From NCBI GenBank assembly GCA_964551315.1, contig CAZKCM010000005.1:1-64000 (forward strand): DNA of 64,000 bases, written 5' to 3'. How positions within the stretch are numbered: position 1 is the first letter of the stretch; every line of letters starts with the position of its first letter. Positions 45,573 through 54,735 of this stretch are shown in pieces. The notes under the pieces were generated by a model. The model was given only the letters and a program-made list of their open reading frames with translations, ran no database searches and was not told the origin of the DNA. The DNA is from Virgifigura sp964551315. Lineage in GTDB: Bacteria > Pseudomonadota > Alphaproteobacteria > Dongiales > Dongiaceae. Both the position numbers and the translations under genes were made by a program.

Positions 45573-45719
45573 GACTATCTTTCTATTGTTGTGATCATCG
45601 CATGAATAAACCCTAATTGAGCAAGAATCCGTATACCCGCAAGTTGGGTGATTTCGCTACCGGTTCTTTCGCGCACAGGTTGCGGCTGGCGATCTGTGAC
45701 TCGAGACGCCGGGCGATGG

Positions 45720-46760
45720 TCAGTCGCGGGCGCTGACGACGCCGCTGATCAGGTTCCCGCTGTAGAGGGAGGCGAGGTCGATGTCGCCCGATTCGGCGAC
45801 CGGCTGCAGTTGTCGGGCCAGCCTTTGCAGGGTCGCCTCCTGCCGCCGCCGGATCGTCTCCGCTTCTGCCACGTCGACGGCGGCGAATCGGATGGGGCTG
45901 CCGGGTCTGCGCCGACCGACGACCGGAAGATCGGCCGAAATGACGGTGGCGATCTTGGGGTAGCCGCCGGTGGTCTGGTGATCGGCCAGGAGCAGGATCG
46001 GCTGACCCGAGCCGGGCACCTGAACGGCGCCGGTGACGATGCCGTCGGAGACGATGTTGTAGCCGTCGCGGTGCTCGAGCTTCGGCCCTTCGAGGCGGAA
46101 CCCCATCCGGTCGGCGTTCGGGGAAATGCGGTACTCGGCCGAAAGGAAAGTCCGGACCGCCTCTGCCGTGAAATGGTCGTCCTGCGGGCCGAGCACGACG
46201 CGAACCGGCCGGCTCAGGCCGAGATCCGGCACCTGCCGCAGCGCGGCCTCGCCGCGGTCCGTGGCCTCCTCCAGCGCGAGCGGCAGGAGATCGCCCGCCT
46301 GCAGCGGCCGCCCGGCCAGGCCGCCGAGTCCCCCGCGCGCATAGGTGGAGACGCTGCCAAGGCAGGGGGCGATGTCGAAGCCGCCCTCCACGGCCAGATA
46401 GGCGCAAGCGGAATCGGACAGGGCGCCGACGCGAAAGATCTGGCCGCGGCGCAGGCGCAGGCTTCGCCAAGGCGGCAGAATGCGTGGCGCCGTCTCGTCG
46501 CCACGGATCTCGATGCCCGTCTGCGTGCCCGTCAAGGCCAGCCGCACGGAGTCCGCAGCGACCTCCAGGGTCGGTCCCTGGACCAGGATCTCCAGCGCCG
46601 CCGTGCCGGGAGGATTGCCGGCGAGAGCGTTCGCCAGGCGCAGGCTCTCGGAGTCCAGCGGACCGGAGACCGGAACGCCGACGTCCTGATGGCCGAATCG
46701 GCCGAGGTCCTGGACCGTCGTATGCAGCCCCGGCTGCACGACCTTCAATACCGCGCTCAC
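45720..46760 (-). CDS. pxpC: 5-oxoprolinase subunit C (biotin-dependent carboxyltransferase-like)
   Basis: Protein of 346 aa of the AHS2/PxpC family. It starts VSAVLKVVQPGLHTTVQDLGRFGHQ, the family's N-terminal signature, from a GTG that overlaps the pxpB stop by 4 bases (GTGA). MDSES-like SGPLDSESLRLANALAGNPP and GDRMGFRLEG-type NADRMGFRLEG are also conserved. With PxpA and PxpB it hydrolyses 5-oxoproline to glutamate using ATP. Cytosolic. Confidence 0.92.
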   Translation of the reverse strand: MSAVLKVVQPGLHTTVQDLGRFGHQDVGVPVSGPLDSESLRLANALAGNPPGTAALEILVQGPTLEVAADSVRLALTGTQTGIEIRGDETAPRILPPWRSLRLRRGQIFRVGALSDSACAYLAVEGGFDIAPCLGSVSTYARGGLGGLAGRPLQAGDLLPLALEEATDRGEAALRQVPDLGLSRPVRVVLGPQDDHFTAEAVRTFLSAEYRISPNADRMGFRLEGPKLEHRDGYNIVSDGIVTGAVQVPGSGQPILLLADHQTTGGYPKIATVISADLPVVGRRRPGSPIRFAAVDVAEAETIRRRQEATLQRLARQLQPVAESGDIDLASLYSGNLISGVVSARD

Positions 46761-47479
46761 GGCAGGATTTCCTCGCTGGGAACCCGGTACGTCTCCGCTT
46801 GAACGGCGGCGCGGATGGCCTCGAATTCGCCGGCGGTGATCGGCTCGAAGCGCACGGCGTCGCCCGGGGCGAACAGCGCGGGCGCGGGCCAGCGCAGGTC
46901 GAAGAGCCGGATCGGGGTGGAGCCGATCAGATGCCATCCGCCCGGGCTTTCGAGCGGATAGATCGCCGTCATCGAGGTCGCGATCGCGACGGAGCCGGCC
47001 GGCACACGCAGCCGGGGATCGGCGCGGCGCGGCAGGACCAGAGATTCCGGCAGATCGCCCATGTAAGGGAAGCCGGGAACGAAGCCGATCATGTAGACGT
47101 GATAACGGGTGCCGCTGTGGAGCGAAACGACGTCCTCGACGCTCAGTCCGGTACGCTCCGCCACTTCGGCGATGTCTGGGGCGTGGCTCGCCTCGTAGCA
47201 GACCGGCACGCGCCAGAGCCGCGTCGCCCGCCGCCCTTCCTGCGGGCGGTCGAGGAGCGCCTCGATGCTGCGCGTCAGCTCCGCCGCCGTGGTTTCGAGC
47301 GGGTCGTAATGGACCAGCAGAGATCGGAAGGTCGGGACGGTCTCGATCACCCCCGGAAGGGCCGCCGCGCGAAGGCTCGCATCGAGCCGCAGCACTCGGT
47401 CGTTCACCGCCCGGTCGACGGCGTTGCCGAACTGCACCACGAGACCCGTGTCGCCGCTCGGAAGAAACCGAACCTCCAT
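46757..47479 (-). CDS. pxpB: 5-oxoprolinase subunit B (KipI/AHS1 family)
   Basis: Protein of 240 aa starting MEVRFLPSGDTGLVVQFGNA, the normal family start; a GGGGG-rich ribosome site precedes the ATG. A GTG at 47575 would add 32 unrelated residues. VCYEASHAPDIAEVAERTGL, HVYMIGFVPGFPYMGDLPE and SPGGWHLIGSTPIRLFD are typical. It forms the ATP-dependent 5-oxoprolinase with PxpA and PxpC. Confidence 0.92.
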   Translation of the reverse strand: MEVRFLPSGDTGLVVQFGNAVDRAVNDRVLRLDASLRAAALPGVIETVPTFRSLLVHYDPLETTAAELTRSIEALLDRPQEGRRATRLWRVPVCYEASHAPDIAEVAERTGLSVEDVVSLHSGTRYHVYMIGFVPGFPYMGDLPESLVLPRRADPRLRVPAGSVAIATSMTAIYPLESPGGWHLIGSTPIRLFDLRWPAPALFAPGDAVRFEPITAGEFEAIRAAVQAETYRVPSEEILP

Positions 47480-47696
47480 ATCCCGATCCGCCCCCTTCGA
47501 TTCGCCACTCAGCCGGTCCGGCGCCAGAGGTTCCGGGTGGACCGTCGAGCCGGCCGGGGCATAAACTCGAAGCACAGGCTCATTGTTTCGCGCGTCCGGA
47601 AAATCTTGTTATCATACTATTCTTAGAACCATATCGCTGTCGGCAATGTGAGGAAAGGCGCCCGGCGCAAAGGCTGCCGAAGGCGGGATAAAGGCA

Positions 47697-48473
47697 ATGG
47701 CAAGGCAGATCAACCTCAACGCGGACATGGGGGAAGGGTTCGGCGGCTATAAGATGGGCGATGACGATGCGCTCCTGAAGATCGTCCGGTCCGCCAACAT
47801 CGCCTGCGGCTTCCACGCCGGCGACCCGGTCACCATGCATCATCTGGTCACCCGCGCCAAGGAAGAGGGCGTCAGCATCGGCGCGCATCCCGGGTTCAAC
47901 GATCTGTGGGGCTTCGGACGGCGCCGCATCGACATGAGCCCGAGGGAGCTGGAATACATGGTGGCCTATCAGATCGGCGCGCTGCAGGCGATGGCCGCCT
48001 ATGCCGGCACCAAGGTCACGCATGTGAAGGCGCACGGCGCCCTCAACAACATGGCCGCCGAAGACGCGGATCTCGCCATGGCCATCGGACGGGCGATCAA
48101 GACGGTCGACCGGGATCTGATCTACGTCGCGCTCGCCGGGTCGGAGATGGACAAGGCGGCGGAAGCGCTCGGGCTGCCGGTCGCCCGCGAGGGCTTCTGC
48201 GACCGGCTTTACGAGGACGACGGCAATTTGACCTCCCGCAAGGTTCCAGGCGCGGTCATCAAGGACCCGGCGATCGCCACGAAGAACGTCGTCAACATGG
48301 TCCTCAACCAGGAGGTCGTTTCGCGCAACGGCAAACGCATCCCGCGGCGCTTCGACACCTTGTGCGTCCATGGCGACGAGCCGAGCGCGGTCGAGCTCGC
48401 ACGCGCCGTGCGCGCGGCGCTGGAGGACGCGGGCGTGCGGGTCGTGCCGCTGACGGAAATGGGGCTGACCTGA
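47697..48473 (+). CDS. pxpA: 5-oxoprolinase subunit A (LamB/YcsF family)
   Basis: Protein of 258 aa, family length, with NLNADMGEGFGGYKMGDD at the N-terminus and ANIACGFHAGDP, VSIGAHPGFNDLWGFGRR and THVKAHGALNNMA. It lies divergent from pxpBC across a 217-base gap that should contain both promoters, whereas in many bacteria pxpABC are in one direction. A RidA gene follows. Confidence 0.93.
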   Translation: MARQINLNADMGEGFGGYKMGDDDALLKIVRSANIACGFHAGDPVTMHHLVTRAKEEGVSIGAHPGFNDLWGFGRRRIDMSPRELEYMVAYQIGALQAMAAYAGTKVTHVKAHGALNNMAAEDADLAMAIGRAIKTVDRDLIYVALAGSEMDKAAEALGLPVAREGFCDRLYEDDGNLTSRKVPGAVIKDPAIATKNVVNMVLNQEVVSRNGKRIPRRFDTLCVHGDEPSAVELARAVRAALEDAGVRVVPLTEMGLT

Positions 48474-48615
48474 GCGCCGCGCGCCGATTCCGGTTCGATC
48501 GGTCGGTTTCGTTCCGCTGCGGCGCACGACCTTGCATGATGCAGGGCCGGAAGAACACGTGGCGGCGTCCTTCGGCGCGCCGCTACCAGCGCTGCTGAAC
48601 CACGGGACGAGGACA

Positions 48616-49011
48616 ATGGCCGCACCGCTCTTTCACATGATCGCCGGCGCGCCGACGCCGGTGGCGCCGTTCAGCCACGCCGTCGAGGCCGATGGGTGGG
48701 TCTTCGTCACCGGCCAGATGCCCACGTTTCCGGAAGACGACGCGAAGCCGCTCCCCGAAGGCGTGGAGGCGCAGACGCGCCGGGTCATGGAGAATCTGAA
48801 GATCGTCCTTGCCGGTCTCGGGCTCGGCCTGGAGCACGTCGTCTGCGCGCGCGTCTTCCTGACCCATTTCCAGGACGACTACGCGGCGATGAACGCGGTT
48901 TACGCGTCCTACTTCCCGGCCGACCGGCGCCCGGCGCGGACCTGCATCGGGGTGACGGGGCTGGCCCGCGACGCCCGCGTCGAGATCGACCTGATTGCCC
49001 GGCGCCCGTAG
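48616..49011 (+). CDS. Rid-family protein (RidA-like enamine/imine deaminase)
   Basis: Cytosolic protein of 131 aa. PVAPFSHAVEADGWVFVTGQ, MENLKIVLAGLGLGLEHVVC and the end RTCIGVTGLARDARVEIDLI follow the Rid family, in which the conserved Arg (here in PARTCIGV) holds the substrate carboxylate. RidA proteins quench reactive 2-aminoacrylate-type imines, which fits a region devoted to amino-acid and amine breakdown. The ATG at 48616 follows GAGGA; probably co-transcribed with pxpA. Confidence 0.85.
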   Translation: MAAPLFHMIAGAPTPVAPFSHAVEADGWVFVTGQMPTFPEDDAKPLPEGVEAQTRRVMENLKIVLAGLGLGLEHVVCARVFLTHFQDDYAAMNAVYASYFPADRRPARTCIGVTGLARDARVEIDLIARRP

Positions 49012-49115
49012 CGTCGAAGTGTTGTAGCGGCGAAGTGTTTTCGTGGTGGCGCCATGCGCTGCCCGACATCGCGCCACCACGCTTGTTCCGTCCTTGAAAC
49101 TACGCGTCGGCGACC

Positions 49116-49880
49116 TCACGCCATAGCGCGTTCGATTGCGACGGGCCGAACGGATCGCGAATGGGATCGCCGGCGGGACACCGCAAACGCAGCCACCAGG
49201 CCCGTGCCGAACAGCAGCAGCATCTGCGGTTCGGGCACCACCAGAAGCTTCTGGCTGTGAATGATGGGCTGGGGGGTCAGGGGAATATACCCGTTGGTGC
49301 TGATTCCGTGCCCCACCTCCAGTGACCCAACGGAAAAGTCGAACAGCACGGCGCTGGTGTTGGTGATGTCCAGGACGCCGTCGATCGTGCCGTCGTCGAG
49401 CGCGGTGAAATCGGAGACGCTGCCGGCCCTGAACGTGTAAGGGCTCGTCGGTCCGCTGAACGCAAAGCCCGTAAACGGCGTGGAGAAGGTCAGCGAAAAG
49501 CTGCCGAGGAGGGTTGTGCCATCATAGAGCGTAAAGGTCGCGGACGGGGCGCCGACACCCGAAATCCGAACGACGTTGAGGATCCCGGCCAGGGTGTCCG
49601 CGATGTTGAAGGGATTGTCCGGGGACCCGGGTGACAAATCGGGCGGTGCGGGAAGGCTGAAGCGCACCCGCATGGTCTCGCCGAAGGCGAGCGGCACCGC
49701 TCCGGCCGTTTCCGGGAGAAGACCTGCGGCCGCCGCGATGCAGACCAACGCCGTCCCGATCGGCCGCCGTGCGCGGCGCCCCGCTCGCGGCAGGCGGTCC
49801 GCCAGAACGCTGCCGAAAGCACGGACGCAGCGGCTCAACGCACCAATAGCACAAGTATTAACCAAGTTTGAGACTTCCAT
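49116..49880 (-). CDS. PEP-CTERM sorting-domain protein
   Basis: Exported protein of 254 aa. The C-terminus has VVPEPQMLLLFGTGLVAAFA then SRRRSHSR: the PEP motif, a membrane segment and an Arg cluster recognised by an exosortase. The N-terminal signal region ends near LPETAGA. The middle is a Gly/Thr/Ser-rich beta-type domain (TFTLYDGTTLLGSFSLTFST). AGGGGA precedes the ATG at 49880; a GTG at 49904 is possible. No exosortase gene lies in this window. Likely a surface or matrix protein. Confidence 0.82.
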   Translation of the reverse strand: MEVSNLVNTCAIGALSRCVRAFGSVLADRLPRAGRRARRPIGTALVCIAAAAGLLPETAGAVPLAFGETMRVRFSLPAPPDLSPGSPDNPFNIADTLAGILNVVRISGVGAPSATFTLYDGTTLLGSFSLTFSTPFTGFAFSGPTSPYTFRAGSVSDFTALDDGTIDGVLDITNTSAVLFDFSVGSLEVGHGISTNGYIPLTPQPIIHSQKLLVVPEPQMLLLFGTGLVAAFAVSRRRSHSRSVRPVAIERAMA

Positions 49881-50183
49881 TTTCCAGATGTCCCCTGATT
49901 GCACTTGAACATTTATCTTGAAGCAAAAATTATACCAAATTCTCGCGGTCGTTGGGAATCAAATCCATGAATTCGGGCTGGATTCATCTTGTGGTTCCAG
50001 ATGTAGATTTTCCCGACAGCCGGGTCCTTCCGGACGATCTTGTGGAGCGTCGCGAGGCGGAGCCGCGCCCCGAGCCCGAGCCGGTCGAGATGGGTGGGCT
50101 CGATCAGATGGTCGTCGCGACGGCCTGCGGGTGCCGGCCGAGCAGCGCCGCCTCGCGCAAGCGCGATGGCTCCATCGGCGGGG
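49881..50183 (+). other. Intergenic region, no gene supported
   Basis: The left end (49850-49945) is AT-rich and should contain the PEP-CTERM promoter (TATCTTGAAGCAAAAATTAT). The rest, up to the DUF1028 stop, has open frames on both strands but nothing with a recognisable domain or ribosome site. Confidence 0.45.
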
Positions 50184-50843
50184 TCAGTGGTTGTGGGGGC
50201 GGGCTCGGGTCGGAAGCTGGGCGCGGAAGCTCAGGTAATGCTCGCCCGCGGACAGCGCCAGGATGGCCCGCAACTCGTCGAGCGGCGCCGGATGGTTGTC
50301 GACGCGAAAATCGATGAGCGGATAATCCTCGGACCCCGCGACCAGAATGGCGGCGGATTGCCGGCCTCGCTTGTCGCCGCCCGCGGCCTCGCCGGCGACC
50401 ACGGCGGTCAGCAGACGCTCGGCGAAGGGCAGGTCGGAGCCATCCCGATACGCCCGGTCCATGGCCTCCAGGACCGACTCCCCGCGGAGCTTGTTCCCGG
50501 CGATGGAGTATCCGTCCCGAACCAGGTGGCCGGTGACGCCTTCGGTCGCCGGCCCCGTCCAGGCGGCCGCGCGGCCCTGCCGGTCGACGACATGGACCTG
50601 ACGGTGATCGCGTCCTTCGTCGGCCTCGATCAGCCGCCGGACCACTGTCTCGGCCGGCGCGCCCGCCGCCAGAAGCTCCAGCCCGCGCGGCCCGTAGTAG
50701 GGGTTGGTCGTCGCCTGGGTTGCCAGCGCGCCGATACCGGCGCGGGCGTGGGGCACGAGCGATCCGACCGCGAGGTGGAAGGTGGCGGCGGCCACGCCGA
50801 AATGGCCGGTTGCCCGGTCCAGCGCCACGATCGAGTAGGTCAT
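50184..50843 (-). CDS. DUF1028 (Ntn-hydrolase fold) protein
   Basis: Protein of 219 aa. The start MTYSIVALDRATGHFGVAAA, then GIGALATQATTNPYYGPRGL and RQVHVVDRQGRAAAWTG, are DUF1028 hallmarks. The family has an Ntn-hydrolase fold and is predicted to hydrolyse amide or peptide-like bonds. Its ATG lies 8 bases after the stop of the M20 amidase gene, and the pair is divergent from a peptide-type importer, so a role in handling an imported amide is likely. No biochemical function is established. Confidence 0.85.
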   Translation of the reverse strand: MTYSIVALDRATGHFGVAAATFHLAVGSLVPHARAGIGALATQATTNPYYGPRGLELLAAGAPAETVVRRLIEADEGRDHRQVHVVDRQGRAAAWTGPATEGVTGHLVRDGYSIAGNKLRGESVLEAMDRAYRDGSDLPFAERLLTAVVAGEAAGGDKRGRQSAAILVAGSEDYPLIDFRVDNHPAPLDELRAILALSAGEHYLSFRAQLPTRARPHNH

Positions 50844-50851
50844 CCTCGGCG

Positions 50852-52123
50852 CTACCGGTTCGCAAGCTCGACCAGCGCGGCGGTCAGCACGCGGGCGCCG
50901 TCGGCCAGATCGCCCGGCTCCGCACTCTCCGATTCGTTGTGGCTCACGCCGCCGGCGCAGGGCACGAAGATCATGCCGGCCGGGCAGACCGCCGCCAGGT
51001 GCATCGCGTCGTGGCCGGCGCCGGAGACCATCTCCAGGGCGGGGAGGCCGAGCGCGTCCGCCGCGCGGCGGATCGTGCCGACGACCGCCGGGTCGAACCG
51101 GGTCGGCGGAACGTCGGTCGTCCGCGTGACCGTAACGGTGCAGCCGCGCGCGTGCTCGGCACAGATCGGCTCGATCCGACCGGTCAACTGATCGATCACC
51201 GCTTGGTCGGGGTGGCGGAAGTCGATGGTGAAGAAGACTCGGGCCGGCACCGTGTTGGGCGAGCCGGGCGACACCTCGAAGCGGCCGACGGTGAAGCGAA
51301 CGGTGTCGCTCGGGTCGGCCATTGCCCGGTCCAGGGCCTCGACCATGGCGGCGGCGGCCTTGAGCGCGTCCTTGCGCAGGCGCAGGGGCGTCGTTCCGGC
51401 GTGCGCGGCCTCGCCCAGAACTTCGACCGAGAACCAGCGCGAGCCCTGGATTCCGCCGACGACGCCGATGGGCTTGCCGGCCGCCTCGAGCCGCGGTCCC
51501 TGCTCGATATGCGCCTCGACATAGGCGGCGACGGGAAAGCCGAGCGGCCGGCGCGGCAGGTCCGGCGTTGCCGCCAGGAAGTCCCGCAGCGCGTCGCCCA
51601 GCGTCACGCCGGCGCTGTCCGTCGCCGAAAGCTGGTCCGCGAGGCTCATCCGGCCGGCGAAGGCGGCGGACCCGGTGGTCCCGGGCTGGAAGCGGCTGCC
51701 TTCCTCGTTGGTCCAGGCGACCACCTCGATGGAGCGCCGTGTTCGGATGCCGGCGTTGTGAATGGCCTCGAGCGCCTCGAGCCCGGCAAGCACGCCGTAG
51801 GCGCCGTCGAACTTGCCACCGGTCGGCTGGCTGTCGAGATGGCTGCCGGTCAGGACGGGCGGCGCCGCCGGATCCTCGCCCTCGAGCCGGAGGAAGAGGT
51901 TGCCCGCGTCGTCGCCGCTGGCGGTCAGGCCGAGCTCGCCCGCCCAGGCGATCATCCGACGGCGCGCCTCGGCGTCCTCCCGGGAAAGCGCCGGGCGGTT
52001 GACCCCGCCATTGGCCGTTCCTCCGATCTCTGCCATGGCCATCAGCCGCGCCCAGAGACGGCCTTCCTCCACGGCCGAGGCAGCGGTCGTCGCGGCGCCG
52101 TTCATCGAGTCCATCGGTGCCAT
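50852..52123 (-). CDS. Zn-dependent amidase/N-carbamoyl-L-amino-acid hydrolase (M20 family)
   Basis: Cytosolic hydrolase of 423 aa of the hydantoinase/carbamoylase (AllC/HyuC) family. Metal ligands are visible: His in GSHLDSQPTGGKFDGAYG with Asp, Glu-Glu in AWTNEEGSRF, His in YVEAHIEQGPRLE and the late His in CAGGVSHNESE. The dimerisation domain covers about residues 215-330. The ATG at 52123 follows AGGAG. It cleaves N-carbamoyl amino acids or ureido compounds and stands between a GntR regulator and DUF1028. Confidence 0.88.
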   Translation of the reverse strand: MAPMDSMNGAATTAASAVEEGRLWARLMAMAEIGGTANGGVNRPALSREDAEARRRMIAWAGELGLTASGDDAGNLFLRLEGEDPAAPPVLTGSHLDSQPTGGKFDGAYGVLAGLEALEAIHNAGIRTRRSIEVVAWTNEEGSRFQPGTTGSAAFAGRMSLADQLSATDSAGVTLGDALRDFLAATPDLPRRPLGFPVAAYVEAHIEQGPRLEAAGKPIGVVGGIQGSRWFSVEVLGEAAHAGTTPLRLRKDALKAAAAMVEALDRAMADPSDTVRFTVGRFEVSPGSPNTVPARVFFTIDFRHPDQAVIDQLTGRIEPICAEHARGCTVTVTRTTDVPPTRFDPAVVGTIRRAADALGLPALEMVSGAGHDAMHLAAVCPAGMIFVPCAGGVSHNESESAEPGDLADGARVLTAALVELANR

Positions 52124-52143
52124 CGGGTCTCCTTCCATGCGGG

Positions 52144-52965
52144 TCAGGCGAGGGGCTTGTTGGCCGGGGCGGCAAGATCCACGCGGTGCGGTTCGTCGAT
52201 GAAGCGCCGTTCGATCACCGCTTCCAGCGCGGCCATGTTCTGCTCGGCCCGCAGGATGTGGTCGTGCATCTCGCGCCGCGCCGCCTCGGCATCCCGGCGG
52301 CGGAATGCGTCCAGCAGGCGCCGATGGGCGGCCAGGCCGTCCTCGGCCAGGCGATGGACGTCGCTCGGGATGTCGCCGTCGTCCGGATCGGCGTAGAGCT
52401 TGCGGAAGACCGTGCAGTCCCGCAGCAGCGCGTTGATGAACCGGCAGTTGAAGGCCAGAAGCGGGTTGGGGCAGGCGTTGGCGAGGACATCGTGGAAATC
52501 GAGTTCCGCCAGACGCTGCCGGTAGGTCATCTGCTTGTCGGCCGGGGCGCAGCTGCACAGGCCGATGGAAGCCTCCAGCGCCTGGAAGTCGGTCTCGGTC
52601 AGCCGGTCGGCCACCAGCGCCGCCAGCTCTGGCTCGAGCAGCCGGCGGACCGCGTAGACCTGATCGATCGCGAGGTCCTGAAAATAGAAGTAATTGGCCA
52701 GGAGCTGCGTCGACCGGTCGACGGAGACGCTGGCCACGGTTGCGCCCCCCTTGGGGCCGGTCGAAACCCGCACCAGACCTTGGACCTCCAGCGACTTCAG
52801 GGCCTCGCGGATCGTTCCCTTGCTGACGCCGAACCGGTCGATCAGCGCCTTTTCCTGCGGCAGGCGGTCGCCCGGCGAGAGGCCCTCGACGGCGATCCAG
52901 GTCTTGATCTGTTCCGCCACCCAGTCCGAGCGCTTCGGCGGGGCGCGGCGTAAGGACTTGCTCAT
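52144..52965 (-). CDS. GntR-family transcriptional regulator, FCD subfamily
   Basis: Regulator of 273 aa with the winged helix-turn-helix at about residues 12-80 (WVAEQIKTWIAVEGLSPGDR; RFGVSKGTIREALKSLEVQG) and an FCD domain after residue 100. The start is uncertain: ATG at 52965 is chosen, but ATG at 52986 is also in frame and neither has a strong ribosome site. It heads the amidase-DUF1028 operon and is divergent from the peptide importer; a palindrome in the shared region may be its operator. Confidence 0.85.
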   Translation of the reverse strand: MSKSLRRAPPKRSDWVAEQIKTWIAVEGLSPGDRLPQEKALIDRFGVSKGTIREALKSLEVQGLVRVSTGPKGGATVASVSVDRSTQLLANYFYFQDLAIDQVYAVRRLLEPELAALVADRLTETDFQALEASIGLCSCAPADKQMTYRQRLAELDFHDVLANACPNPLLAFNCRFINALLRDCTVFRKLYADPDDGDIPSDVHRLAEDGLAAHRRLLDAFRRRDAEAARREMHDHILRAEQNMAALEAVIERRFIDEPHRVDLAAPANKPLA

Positions 52966-53035
52966 GCCGGAACCAGATTTTTTCATATTAGTCATATTTA
53001 TCATGATGAACTTGACATGTTCGGCGCGCCCGGGC

Positions 53036-53054
53036 AAGGTTTTGTTAAAACCTT
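53036..53054 (+). promoter_or_regulatory. Perfect palindrome in the GntR/importer divergent region
   Basis: AAGGTTTT-GTT-AAAACCTT is a perfect 8+8 inverted repeat, 60 bases before the binding-protein start. A TTGACA hexamer (53012-53017) lies just upstream. It could be an operator for the neighbouring GntR/FCD protein overlapping the promoter; a hairpin in the 5' leader is the alternative. Confidence 0.5.
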
Positions 53055-53114
53055 AACGAGTGCGGCCAGCTTGAACCGCACCAACCGCGACCGTCGTGCA
53101 AGGGAGCCACAGGG

Positions 53115-54695
53115 ATGATTCATCGGAAGGGCATGGCCAAGCGCTTGGCCGCGGGATTGACCGCAGCGCTGGTAGCGGGGCTTTCGGCATTTGCCGCAGA
53201 GGCGCAGATCCCCGAGGACGTGCTGGTCGTCGGCCAGGTCGCCGAGCCGAAGTCTCTGGATCCCGCCACGGTTACCGCCGTCAACGACTTCCGGATCCTG
53301 GTGAACGTCTACGACGGCCTGACCCGATACGCCGACGGCACCTTGCGGGTTGTCCCGGGCCTCGCCGAATCCTGGGAGATCAGCGAAGACGGGACGGTCT
53401 ACACCTTCAAGCTTCGCGAGGGGGTGACCTTCCATGACGGCACGCCGTTCAATGCCGAGGCGGTCAAGTTCAACTTCGACCGCATGCTGAACGAGGACCA
53501 TCCCTATCACGACACCGGTCCGTTCCCTCTGGCATTCTTCTTCAGCGCCATCGAGAGGACGGAGGTGATCAACGAGTATGAGGTGGCGCTCCATCTGAGT
53601 GAGCCTTACGCGCCGCTTCTATCCAACCTCGCCTATCCGACGGGCCTTATGGTTTCGCCGACCGCGGTCAAGGAACACGGCAAGGACTTCGGGCGCAATC
53701 CCGTCGGCACCGGCCCGTTCGCGTTCAGGCTGTGGGAGAGCAACCGCCAGGTCGCGCTCGTGCGCAACGAGGATTACTGGGACGGGGCGCCGCCGCTCCG
53801 CGGCATCGTGTTCCGGCCGATCACCGACGCCAATGCCCGGGTCAGCGCAATGCTGTCGGGCGACATCGACCTGATGGTCGAGGTGCCGCCGGACAGCCTG
53901 TCGGTCTTTGAGGATTCGGACGACTTCGTCATCCACGAGCAGGCCGGCCCGCATCTCTGGTTCCTGATCCTCAACATGAAGGAAGGGCCCTTCACCGACA
54001 AGCGCATGCGCCAGGCCATCAATCACGCGATCAACAAGAAAGCGCTGGTCGAGAACGTGCTGCAGGGCACGGCGACGGTGGCCACCGGACCGATTCCCGC
54101 CGCCTTCGGCTGGGCCTACAACGAGGAGCTGGAGCCCTATCCCTACGACCCGGAGAGGGCGCGCGCGCTGATCGCCGAGGCGGGGCAGGAAGGGGCGGAG
54201 CTGACGTTCTACGTGACCGAGGGCGGCTCCGGCATGCTCGCGCCGGTTGCCATGGGCACCGCGATCCAGGCGGATCTGGCAGCGGTGGGGCTCGACGTTT
54301 CGATCGAAACCTACGAGTGGAACACCTTCCTTGGCAAGGTCAATCCCGGGCTTGCCGGCAAGGCCGACATGGCAGAGATGGCCTGGATGACGAACGATCC
54401 GGATACCCTGCCGTATCTGGCCCTGCGCACGGAGGCCTGGCCGGAGAACGGTGGATTCAACTCCGGCTATTATTCGAACCCGAAGGTCGATGAGCTGCTG
54501 GAGAAGGCGCGGACCTCGACGGACCGGGCGGAGCGCGCGGCGCTCTACAAGGAGATGCAGGCGATCGTCTACGAGGACGCGCCCTGGGTGTTCGTTGCCA
54601 ACTGGAAGCAGAACGCGGTCACCACCGCCCGGGTCAAGGACTTCGTTCTGCAGCCGTCCTTCCTGCTGCTTCTGCACGAGGTGGGCAAGAAGTAA
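53115..54695 (+). CDS. Dipeptide/oligopeptide-type ABC transporter substrate-binding protein (SBP family 5)
   Basis: Periplasmic binding protein of 526 aa. A signal peptide ends about AAEAQ, and VVGQVAEPKSLDPATVTAVN, YTFKLREGVTFHDGTPFNAE and NPVGTGPFAFRLWESNRQV are signatures of family 5. The family binds peptides, nickel, glutathione, opines and other ligands. Linked genes (M20 amidase, DUF1028) suggest an amide-containing substrate. The ATG follows AAGGGAG. Confidence 0.92.
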   Translation: MIHRKGMAKRLAAGLTAALVAGLSAFAAEAQIPEDVLVVGQVAEPKSLDPATVTAVNDFRILVNVYDGLTRYADGTLRVVPGLAESWEISEDGTVYTFKLREGVTFHDGTPFNAEAVKFNFDRMLNEDHPYHDTGPFPLAFFFSAIERTEVINEYEVALHLSEPYAPLLSNLAYPTGLMVSPTAVKEHGKDFGRNPVGTGPFAFRLWESNRQVALVRNEDYWDGAPPLRGIVFRPITDANARVSAMLSGDIDLMVEVPPDSLSVFEDSDDFVIHEQAGPHLWFLILNMKEGPFTDKRMRQAINHAINKKALVENVLQGTATVATGPIPAAFGWAYNEELEPYPYDPERARALIAEAGQEGAELTFYVTEGGSGMLAPVAMGTAIQADLAAVGLDVSIETYEWNTFLGKVNPGLAGKADMAEMAWMTNDPDTLPYLALRTEAWPENGGFNSGYYSNPKVDELLEKARTSTDRAERAALYKEMQAIVYEDAPWVFVANWKQNAVTTARVKDFVLQPSFLLLLHEVGKK

Positions 54696-54735
54696 GGCCC
54701 GCCGCCGCCTCATTCCGCGCGGGAGGAAGCGGCCC

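Noticed and set aside
49918..50317. Possible small genes after the PEP-CTERM promoter
   Set aside because: No recognisable domain, no ribosome site and overlap with the DUF1028 gene end.
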